In this document: positions 57,157 to 64,000 of the stretch, piece by piece | Layout: each line of letters starts with the position of its first letter | Position numbering within the stretch: the first letter of the stretch is position 1 | DNA from: Posidoniimonas corsicana | GTDB taxonomy: Bacteria; Planctomycetota; Planctomycetia; Pirellulales; Lacipirellulaceae | Length of the DNA stretch: 64,000 nt | Direction: 5' to 3' | NCBI RefSeq assembly: GCF_007859765.1 | Contig: NZ_SIHJ01000001.1 | Span: forward strand, 2,171,311 to 2,235,310 | The notes under the pieces: generated by a model | Databases searched by the model: none | What the model was told of the DNA's origin: nothing | The model's input: the letters and a program-made list of their open reading frames with translations, nothing else | Translations under genes and position numbers: made by a program

Positions 57157-57185
57157 TTGCCGGGCAGAGCACACCTCCTTAGACT
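57157..57185 (+). promoter_or_regulatory. Candidate promoter of the leucine-rich-repeat gene
   Basis: TTGCCG (57157-57162), 17-bp spacer, TAGACT (57180-57185), directly after the terminator and 55 bp before the ATG. Moderate match to the sigma-70 consensus. Confidence 0.4.
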
Positions 57186-57240
57186 GGGCGGTTGCGGGTA
57201 GGCGCTGTCTATTGCATCTAGCAGGGGAAGGTGGAGCGGT

Positions 57241-58704
57241 ATGCGGCTTGCGAGTTTGTCTTGGTGTGTTGTCGCCGCGGCGTTGTTGTCAGCCTCATCT
57301 CAGGTGGTAGGCAGCGATATCGAAGAGCCTGCTGCGCTAGTGCAGGCTGCGATCGATCGAAACCTAGAGTTGGGCAAGCTTCATCGGCAATCGTGTTCTC
57401 TGCGGAGTTATCGTGATGGGCCGTACCAATACACCGCATTCAAGCGAGCTGGCGACGGGAGCAAAAGAGTAGTCGGATTGTGTCTAGTCGTCGAGGAAGA
57501 CCTGGGCTGTGGCTGCTGCTATGCGCCAGTGACTGCGCGATATACCGAAGACGATATCAGGCAGGTCGGCCACCTCCACAATCTAGAAGAGCTGTACCTC
57601 GATTATTCGAGGTTTCCTCCCACGGCCAGTCGGCACCTGGCGAGTCTCAATAATCTGAAGCGGCTGAGCCTAGAAGGGTCTGATGTCGGTGACGGGGTGC
57701 TAGACACAATTTCCTCTTTGGGAAGCCTAGAAGAGCTGGTCCTATCCCACACCGGGGTAACTGACCGCGGCCTTGAGCGTCTGAGCAGGCTTAGCAGGCT
57801 GACGAAATTGGACGTTAGCATTGGCCAGGCAAGCGGCCGGTCGATTGAAACGCTGCTCCGCGCGTGTCCGTTGCGTCAAGCGTATATCTATCGGAGTAGC
57901 CAACAGGAGCCGCCTGCAGTTGATGCGGGTCCTGCTGAGCCTGTGCGCGTTTGCGATTCGGACAGCCTAGAGACGCTCACCCTCGGTGGGCAAGTCACGA
58001 CTACCTACGTGTTGGCAGGCGTGCCCGCACTCCGAACCTTGTATTTGATGAACCCCGGAGGCCTGCAAATCACGCATGCCCCGCTGTTGAGTAACGTGAC
58101 ACTTCGGGGCACGCTTACTGCGGCGCAGATGGAAGCGCTGGCAGGCCTGCCAAACCTGACTTCACTGACACTTTACGTGGGGCCCGGCTCTGACGCCAAC
58201 GCGCTGGCGGCGGTGTCAGACCTGGAAAACCTCTCCTCCCTAGGGGTGTACGCCTTAGGCGTGGACGGCCGATACGTTTCTGCGTTGTCTCCGCCCAAGC
58301 GTTTGAATACGCTCCAAGTCAGCGGCAGCGACTACAGCCCGGCATTGGTTGAGGGTTGGCTGGAAGCAGCCCCGGACCTAGAGAAGCTGACGGTGAGGGG
58401 CGCAACCGGGGACCCGGGAGCCAAGGTCCGCATTGCGGAGAAGTATCGCCTGAAGTCATTGGCATTCCAGTTTCTGCATGCGGCGGAACTTGAGCTTTCT
58501 TCTCTCGGGGGACTGGGGGTAGTTAGCCTCGACTACCGCTGCCGCATAGACCGCCTGGTGCTGCGTGATCTCGACGCATTGCCTGTCGGAACAGTTAGGG
58601 GCCTCGTTGAGCGAGCAGGCACCCGCCCAAACCGAGACTTTGGCGAGATTGATATCCGAGGTCTTGGTCTCTTTCCCAGTGGCGGCAAAGCCGGTGGGCG
58701 CTGA
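57241..58704 (+). CDS. Secreted leucine-rich-repeat-like protein between rpsG and fusA
   Basis: 487 residues. Signal peptide MRLASLSWCVVAAALLSASS, then a Cys-rich stretch (LGCGCCYAP), then repeats of the leucine-rich type: LHNLEELYLDYSRFPP, LNNLKRLSLEGSDVGD, LGSLEELVLSHTGVTD and LSRLTKLDVS, about 24 residues each. GGAG precedes the ATG. Base composition is visibly less GC-rich, with codons rare in the neighbours (CTA, AGT, TTG). It splits the usual rpsG-fusA pair and has its own promoter; likely an acquired gene. Target unknown. Confidence 0.8.
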   Translation: MRLASLSWCVVAAALLSASSQVVGSDIEEPAALVQAAIDRNLELGKLHRQSCSLRSYRDGPYQYTAFKRAGDGSKRVVGLCLVVEEDLGCGCCYAPVTARYTEDDIRQVGHLHNLEELYLDYSRFPPTASRHLASLNNLKRLSLEGSDVGDGVLDTISSLGSLEELVLSHTGVTDRGLERLSRLSRLTKLDVSIGQASGRSIETLLRACPLRQAYIYRSSQQEPPAVDAGPAEPVRVCDSDSLETLTLGGQVTTTYVLAGVPALRTLYLMNPGGLQITHAPLLSNVTLRGTLTAAQMEALAGLPNLTSLTLYVGPGSDANALAAVSDLENLSSLGVYALGVDGRYVSALSPPKRLNTLQVSGSDYSPALVEGWLEAAPDLEKLTVRGATGDPGAKVRIAEKYRLKSLAFQFLHAAELELSSLGGLGVVSLDYRCRIDRLVLRDLDALPVGTVRGLVERAGTRPNRDFGEIDIRGLGLFPSGGKAGGR

Positions 58705-59037
58705 CGCCGGGATCCATGCGGGGCTTCCCAAGCGTCAGCGAAGAAGCCCCGCAGGAGAATCTCATGGCGCGCCTGCAACCTTCAGCCACACTCAAGAGAC
58801 GAAGTTCTCATTCAAGGAGACTCGCTTGTCGGTGATGTAGTAATCGCCGCCACAGCGTGGTTGAGCCGGATTGCGGGGTTCCAACAGCCAGCCATGGTGG
58901 TGGCCATTGGCCACCAGGCCGCTAGCGGGCCTGCACTTCTCACTCCCATTCCGTCGCCATTCAGCTCTACAGGCACCCGGATGGATTCTTGCTACAATCA
59001 ACGGTTTTCACCGAGATCGCGAATGTAGCCTCTGTCC
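58705..59037. other. 333-bp gap between the leucine-rich-repeat gene and fusA
   Basis: No gene supported; several short frames on both strands show nothing familiar. It contains an extended -10-type promoter (58990-58998) for fusA. The composition is intermediate between the low-GC gene and fusA. Confidence 0.5.
58990..58998 (+). promoter_or_regulatory. Candidate extended -10 promoter of fusA
   Basis: TGCTACAAT (TG-n-TACAAT) at 58990-58998 fits an extended -10 box. No convincing -35 lies at the right distance. Expected start near 59005, giving a leader of about 33 nt. Confidence 0.4.
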
Positions 59038-61197
59038 ATGTCCACCGACCTCACCAAGATCCGCAATATTGGCGTCATTGCCCACATCGACGCCGGCAAG
59101 ACGACCACCACCGAGCGGATGCTGTACGTCAGCGGAGCGCGGCACCGCGCGGGCGAGGTCGACCGCGGCACCACCACCACCGACGACGACGCCGAGGAGC
59201 AGGAACGCGGCATCACCATCTACTCCGCGTGCGTGCAGTTCCCGTGGAAGGACGTCAGCATCAACCTGATTGACACGCCCGGGCACGTCGACTTCACGGC
59301 CGAGGTGGAGCGCAGCCTCCGCGTGCTGGACGGCGCCGTCGTGGTGTTCAGCGCCCGCGAGGGCGTCGAGGCCCAGAGCGAAACGGTCTGGCGGCAGGCC
59401 AACAAGTACAAGGTCCCGCGGATCGCGTTCATCAACAAGCTGGACCGCGAGGGCGCCGACTTCGAGGCGGTGTTCGAGGAGATTGAGAAGCGTCTGGGCG
59501 CGCAGCCGCTGGCGTTGCAGATCCCGGCAGGCCTGGGGCCCGCCCACGTGGCCAACCCGTTCCGCGGGGTGGTCGACCTGATCGCGATGAAGCTGATCAC
59601 CTTCCCCGAGGGGAAGGAGGGCCGAGAGTTCATCACCGCAGAACTGCCCGAAGACCTGCTGCCCGAGGCCCAGCTGTGGCGTGAGAAGATGCTGGAGTCG
59701 CTCTACGACTACAGCAACGAGCTAATGGAGCTGGCTCTGTCCGAGGAGCCGATCCCCGAGCAGCTGATCCGCAGCGTGGTGCGCGACGCCACCGTCCATC
59801 AGCAGGTGCAGCCGCTGCTGTGCGGCTCGGCCCTGCACGGCATCGGCGTGCAGCAGCTGCTCGACGCGGTCGCCGCGTACCTGCCCCACCCGCTCGAGAT
59901 GCCGCCGGTCGAGGGGCACGAGCCGGTCAAGAGCGGCAAGTCGGACCACGGGCGGCGGAAGGGCGCGGTCGAGGCGGCCGCCGCCGATCAGACCGGCAAG
60001 AAGCTGGTCCGCAAGCCGGACCCCAACGAGCCGTTCTGCGGCCTGGTGTTCAAGATCCTGCCGTTCAAGACCGGCGACCTGTACTGGGTGCGGGTCTACT
60101 CCGGCGAGATCAAGCCGAACTCGCGGGTGCTCAACGCCGGCAAGGACTTCAAGGAGAACGTTTCGCAGCTGTGGCGGATCCACGCGACCAAGAAGGACGA
60201 GCAGCTGCAGGGCGCCCAGGCCGGCGACATCGTCGCGCTGCTGGGCCTCCGCGAGTCGGTTACCGGCGACACGCTCTGCGACACCCGCGCGCCGATCGTG
60301 CTGGAGTCGATCGAGTTCCCCGAGACGGTCATCAGCGTCGCGGTCGAGGCGGAGAGCTCGGGCGACAAGAAGAAGCTTGGTGAAACGCTCGACATGCTGA
60401 AGAAGCAGGACCCGACGTTCCGCTACGAGGAGAACGAGGAGACCGGCCAGACGCTGATCAGCGGCATGGGCGAGCTGCACCTGGAGGTGATCCAGCACCG
60501 GTTGGAGCGGGACTTCGGGCTGAAGATCAAGGTGCACAAGCCGCGCGTCAGCTACCGTGAGACCGTTGGTGGCCGGGCCGAGGTGACCGGCGAGTGCAAC
60601 CGCCTGATCAACGGCGCCCAGCACACCGGCGCCGTGAAGCTGCGGGTCGAGCCGTTCACGCCTACCGGCCCGCTGGCCGCTAAGCTGCCCCCGGTGGTGG
60701 TGTCGGTCGACCCGGGCCACGGCCTGCCGGACGATTTGCTGAACGTGGTGATCGAAGAGCTCGAGACCGCCGCCGCCGGCAGCGGCACGCTGGGGTTCCC
60801 GCTGATGCGGCTGAAGATCACGCTGGTCGGCGGCGACGTGCACGAGACCGACTCCACCGATATCGCGTTCCGCACCGCGGCCAACCTGGCGTTCGACAAG
60901 GCGCTCCGCGAGGCCGGGCAGGTGCTGCTGGAGCCGATTATGAAGCTCGAGCTGTCCACGCCGGAGGAGCACCTGGGCGCCCTGGTCGGGGACCTGCAGC
61001 AGCGGCGGGCGATCATCCACCAGACCGAGCAGCGGGCCACCGACACGCTCGTCCAGGCCGAGGCGCCGCTCGCCAACATGTTCGGCTACTCCAACGCGTC
61101 GCGGTCGCTGAGCCAGGGCCTGGCCAGCTTCAGCATGACCCCCAGCGGCTACGCCCCCGCCCCAGACGAGGTGTTGCGGGTGTTCCTGGGGGACTAG
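59038..61197 (+). CDS. fusA: Elongation factor G
   Basis: 719 residues. P-loop NIGVIAHIDAGKTTTTERML (about 10-29), switch I with EQERGITIYSACVQF, DTPGHVDFTAEVERSLRVLD, NKLDREGADF. The loop ahead of switch I reads VDRGTTTTDDDAEEQERGIT, unlike the usual HDGAATMDWMEQEQERGIT, and a Lys/Gly/Ala-rich insertion (SGKSDHGRRKGAVEAAAADQ) precedes domain II. This suggests the spd-type EF-G (spirochaete/planctomycete group) and not classic EF-G1; a tree is needed. It may function in translocation or in ribosome recycling. The start has only a weak ribosome binding site. Confidence 0.92.
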   Translation: MSTDLTKIRNIGVIAHIDAGKTTTTERMLYVSGARHRAGEVDRGTTTTDDDAEEQERGITIYSACVQFPWKDVSINLIDTPGHVDFTAEVERSLRVLDGAVVVFSAREGVEAQSETVWRQANKYKVPRIAFINKLDREGADFEAVFEEIEKRLGAQPLALQIPAGLGPAHVANPFRGVVDLIAMKLITFPEGKEGREFITAELPEDLLPEAQLWREKMLESLYDYSNELMELALSEEPIPEQLIRSVVRDATVHQQVQPLLCGSALHGIGVQQLLDAVAAYLPHPLEMPPVEGHEPVKSGKSDHGRRKGAVEAAAADQTGKKLVRKPDPNEPFCGLVFKILPFKTGDLYWVRVYSGEIKPNSRVLNAGKDFKENVSQLWRIHATKKDEQLQGAQAGDIVALLGLRESVTGDTLCDTRAPIVLESIEFPETVISVAVEAESSGDKKKLGETLDMLKKQDPTFRYEENEETGQTLISGMGELHLEVIQHRLERDFGLKIKVHKPRVSYRETVGGRAEVTGECNRLINGAQHTGAVKLRVEPFTPTGPLAAKLPPVVVSVDPGHGLPDDLLNVVIEELETAAAGSGTLGFPLMRLKITLVGGDVHETDSTDIAFRTAANLAFDKALREAGQVLLEPIMKLELSTPEEHLGALVGDLQQRRAIIHQTEQRATDTLVQAEAPLANMFGYSNASRSLSQGLASFSMTPSGYAPAPDEVLRVFLGD

Positions 61198-61238
61198 CGA
61201 CACCGCGCGATCGGCAGCGGTCATCGCTACCGTCGAAT

Positions 61239-63662
61239 CTAGCGCTCGCCGCGATCAGAGTCGGCGGGCAGCGGAGGCGTTGCGGGACGGCTCTGGTAGA
61301 TGCGGACGTCGTCGAGCAAGACAGGCGACCCCCAGCAGCTCTCGAACGCGACCGCCCCCTCGTGTGATTCGTATGCGGAGTCACTGGCGACGGTCATCGC
61401 CTCGCCGGGGCGCAGCGGGTCAACAACGGTAAGAGCCACCCTGCGGCCGTCGTCCTCGACGCGGAACACGTAGGAGCGGGCGTTCGGATCCACCTCGACG
61501 CCGTGCGTCGCAAGGAGCGAGACCGAGTTGACGGTTGGCTTCTCGTGAACCTCAAGCGTGTGTTCCAGGTTGACCGCCGCCGGCCAGAAGTTCATCCGGA
61601 CGCCGCGTTGCAGCACGGAGTGCTCCCACCCCGGCCCCTGCCCCCGCTGACGGTCCGCGCGTGTCATGACGGCGAACGACGCGCCGTAGCCGGACAGGAA
61701 GTTGTCAGCGAACCGGATCCTGCCCAGGATGGTTAGGGCGCCGTCACGAGGGTCGAGTGCTCGGCGGGTAAGGAGGTAGGGCCGTTGCTTCCAGGTGTCG
61801 ATGTGTCCATCCTCGTTCGGGCGCCCAAGTCGCACGCCCCCTTCGACCGCGGTTGCTGCCTCCAGGGTCGCCCATCGGCTCTGGTTGATCGCCCCGTCGT
61901 CGAAGCCATCGCGAACTATGAGCTCGGCGTCCGGTGGGGCGAGGCGATCGAGCAGCAGAGTCTCCTGGCGGCGTAGTCTGGGTTCGCTCAGCACCAAAGA
62001 GATAAGGTCGCCGTAGGTGGCGATTGGGGCGGTTGCGGGTTCTTGGGAGATCTCGACCCGGTCTACTAGCACCGCGCCGGTCGACGGGCCCTCAACAGCG
62101 ACGTGGTTTGCCTTGCCTCGGAAGAGCGAGCGGAAGGTGACGGTCTCGCCATCGGCGGGGGCGTCGCGCGGCGACACGGTAAACGTGACGTTGACCCCAT
62201 CGTCACGCACCCGGACGCGGTACCAGACGCCCGGGACCGGGGGGGAGAACCCGCTCCACGAGATGCTGTTGACCTCTCGGTTGCTCTCGAGCTTCACACC
62301 CGTACGCAACAAACCCCCGGCGGAATCGGGATCAGACTCGAAGCTGCAACGCGTGCATGAAGCGAGCACGTCGCCCCACGGCGCCGCAGCGACACCGCGC
62401 TCGTCGACGCTCCTGGTCAGGATCGAGAACGACGCCGGACCGACCAACTGTGGCGACTCGAACCGCAAATCGCAACTCACCGTCACTGCCCCGAGCGCAG
62501 GGTCGAACTCACTAGCGGAGAGCAGATAAGCGCGGCCATCGGAATTGCCACTGCCCAGACGAAGCCCGACAGGAGAGGTGGTGGCATCGCCCAACGCCCG
62601 CCATTTTCGGGTGTCGAGTGCTCCCTCACGGAACCGGTCGACTAGCGAACGGCCGTCGCCAGCACCGCTGTGCGGCAGGTCACGACCTAGCACGGCGCTG
62701 GTGAAGCGGTGCAGGTCGGCCGACAGCTTGACCAGGTCACGGTCGCTCCACTGCAGCCCGTCGCCACGGTTTAGTTCGATCTTTCCGCGTTGGCTCACCC
62801 CGCCGCCTGGGAACGCCTCGACCTTGCCCTTGAACACATTCACCTCGGAGACGCCAAAATCATCGACGGCGACGCCAAACTCTGTGCCCAGATCGACAAC
62901 CTTGCCGTTTGGGGTCTCGATCGTGAACCCGTGCCCCGCCTCCGTGACTGAGGCGACCAGCCCGCCGCGAGCCAACTTGCCCCCTGCTGGCTCGACGAGG
63001 AACTCGGCCGGACCGACGAGCATAATCTTCGTTCCGCTGCTGTAGGTCAGTTCGACCTCGCCAGCGGCGATCCCGATGGAACGGCCGGCGTCGAGGGTCG
63101 CCCCTGTGTGGTGCGTCTCCAGTGCGCTCCGCCAAACGACGCCCGGCGACACGTGCGATAGGGTTACCTCCCTCGCGACCGACTCGGCAGGTGCGGGCGT
63201 CGGCTCCGGCGCCGTCGCGACGGTGTTCTCATCCGGCGATCCGTTCACCCAGAATAAGGAGAGCGTCATGGCCAGGAGTACCGCCGCGGCGAGCTGCCAA
63301 ACGCCGACCACGCGCCGGCTCGCACGCACGCTAGCGGGCGTTTCTGGATTGAGCAACGCGAGCATCGAGGCCGAGGCCTCGCACGTGTCGTTGGGGGCGC
63401 CGTCGCTCGCCACGAGGTCCCGCAGCAACTCGGCCTCGCCGAATCGACGTTTCCCGTCGCTGGCAAGCAGGTCGCGGTGTAACGCCACGAACCGCAGGTA
63501 ATAGCTTCTCGCGGCGGGGCGTTGTCCTAGCCACTCGTTCAACCGCGCCGACTCGTCCGCCGACAGCAGTCCGTCGTGCAGCCTGTCGCACAGCACATGG
63601 ACCTCGTGGGCCTCGGCTGCGGTCAGGGAGTCGGGCGTTGTGTGATCGGGTGCGGGGGGCAT
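61239..63662 (-). CDS. FecR-like anti-sigma protein with two LamG-like domains
   Basis: 807 residues. Cytoplasmic N-terminus (about 1-115) with LCDRLHDGLLSADESARLNE, a planctomycete anti-sigma-like start; membrane segment about 118-139; FecR-type domain (about 195-300; VELTYSSGTKIMLVGPAEFL and FTIETPNGKVVDLGTEFGVA); then two concanavalin/LamG-like modules (about 318-540 and 570-795), each opening with RFREGALDTRKWRAL or DGFDDGAINQSRWATL. The pattern suggests a sugar-binding outside part that signals through the sigma factor encoded upstream. It starts 61 bp after that gene. Confidence 0.8.
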   Translation of the reverse strand: MPPAPDHTTPDSLTAAEAHEVHVLCDRLHDGLLSADESARLNEWLGQRPAARSYYLRFVALHRDLLASDGKRRFGEAELLRDLVASDGAPNDTCEASASMLALLNPETPASVRASRRVVGVWQLAAAVLLAMTLSLFWVNGSPDENTVATAPEPTPAPAESVAREVTLSHVSPGVVWRSALETHHTGATLDAGRSIGIAAGEVELTYSSGTKIMLVGPAEFLVEPAGGKLARGGLVASVTEAGHGFTIETPNGKVVDLGTEFGVAVDDFGVSEVNVFKGKVEAFPGGGVSQRGKIELNRGDGLQWSDRDLVKLSADLHRFTSAVLGRDLPHSGAGDGRSLVDRFREGALDTRKWRALGDATTSPVGLRLGSGNSDGRAYLLSASEFDPALGAVTVSCDLRFESPQLVGPASFSILTRSVDERGVAAAPWGDVLASCTRCSFESDPDSAGGLLRTGVKLESNREVNSISWSGFSPPVPGVWYRVRVRDDGVNVTFTVSPRDAPADGETVTFRSLFRGKANHVAVEGPSTGAVLVDRVEISQEPATAPIATYGDLISLVLSEPRLRRQETLLLDRLAPPDAELIVRDGFDDGAINQSRWATLEAATAVEGGVRLGRPNEDGHIDTWKQRPYLLTRRALDPRDGALTILGRIRFADNFLSGYGASFAVMTRADRQRGQGPGWEHSVLQRGVRMNFWPAAVNLEHTLEVHEKPTVNSVSLLATHGVEVDPNARSYVFRVEDDGRRVALTVVDPLRPGEAMTVASDSAYESHEGAVAFESCWGSPVLLDDVRIYQSRPATPPLPADSDRGER

Positions 63663-63723
63663 CGTGTCGTGGCGGTCGTGGGGCTCCGTGGGCCGGGCGA
63701 CGCGTCCGGCGGATTATCAATTG

Positions 63724-64000
63724 CTAGTGGTCGAGGGCGAGCTTGCGCTCCAGGCAGGCCATCAGCGCCCGCCGGATCCTTCCCAGCGACTTCGAGAGGC
63801 GGTTCGCCGTGACGCCGATCTCTTCGGCAATCTTGTTGACCGACGCGCCCGTTTCGTAGCGTCTTCGGATCAGGGTCCGATCGGATTCCGGCAGGTCCTT
63901 CAGGCACGACTCCAGCACCTCAATCCGTGGCTCCGTTTGCGCAGCGTACTCGGCGGCGTCCTCAGCGAGCCGTTCGAGCGTTTCGTCGTCGAAGGGTCGG
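63724..64000 (-). CDS. ECF sigma-70 factor, partial (N-terminus beyond window)
   Basis: The last about 92 residues are visible. Region 4 helix-turn-helix: DLPESDRTLIRRRYETGASV and NKIAEEIGVTANRLSKSLGR, ending MACLERKLALDH. The frame runs out of the window at 64000. It is the upstream partner of the FecR/LamG gene, an arrangement typical of planctomycete ECF sigma/anti-sigma pairs. Confidence 0.88.
   Translation of the reverse strand, partial: RPFDDETLERLAEDAAEYAAQTEPRIEVLESCLKDLPESDRTLIRRRYETGASVNKIAEEIGVTANRLSKSLGRIRRALMACLERKLALDH

Overview
The window is a high-GC chromosomal segment from a planctomycete, most likely of the order Pirellulales (Lacipirellulaceae-like). The evidence is a planctomycete-type EF-Tu with an altered switch I, an ECF sigma gene beside a FecR/LamG gene, a PEP-CTERM protein, a class II (B12) ribonucleotide reductase and many secreted or membrane-anchored hypotheticals. 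The order and family are inferred from gene content and not from a search.

Layout: (1) 1-5.1 kb, minus strand: Kdo/LPS block kdsD - kdsC - small secreted ORF - giant LptC/OstA-like protein cut by the window edge, matching the enterobacterial kdsD-kdsC-lptC-lptA order. (2) 5.7-8.4 kb, minus: oxidoreductase, M20 peptidase and a BFD-like 2Fe-2S protein. (3) 8.7-15.4 kb: TPR protein, conserved hypothetical, degenerate tandem GGDEF protein, lipoprotein and HExxH protein. (4) 15.5-32.9 kb, minus: the complete S10-spc-alpha cluster (rpsJ to rplQ, with secY, adk, map, rpoA), lacking rpmD and infA, with a consensus-like promoter at its head and a terminator at its tail. (5) 33.1-40.6 kb: beta-propeller protein, small hypothetical, NodB-like deacetylase, DUF1579-like protein, PEP-CTERM protein and nrdJ, the last preceded by a pair of NrdR-like boxes. 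(6) 41.3-57.2 kb, plus: tRNA-Thr, -Tyr, -Gly, -Thr, tuf, tRNA-Trp, secE, nusG, rplK, rplA, rplJ, rplL, rpoB, rpoC, rpsL, rpsG, then a terminator. The tRNA-tuf order and anticodons equal E. coli thrU-tyrU-glyT-thrT-tufB. (7) 57.2-61.2 kb: a lower-GC leucine-rich-repeat gene lies between rpsG and fusA. (8) 61.2-64 kb, minus: ECF sigma factor (cut by the edge) and FecR/LamG anti-sigma-like protein.

Most of the window is the transcription-translation core, split into two divergently oriented blocks about 9 kb apart. The less ordinary signals are a family of 7-bp tandem repeats (GCTGTTR-like) in at least eight spacers, mostly inside ribosomal operons; an EF-Tu lacking the usual RGITI switch I sequence; S12 with Arg at position 88; a 62-bp rpsC/rplP overlap; a hairpin-plus-T-run ahead of kdsD; and a palindrome-rich nrdJ control region. 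I found no CRISPR array, insertion sequence, prophage or biosynthetic cluster.
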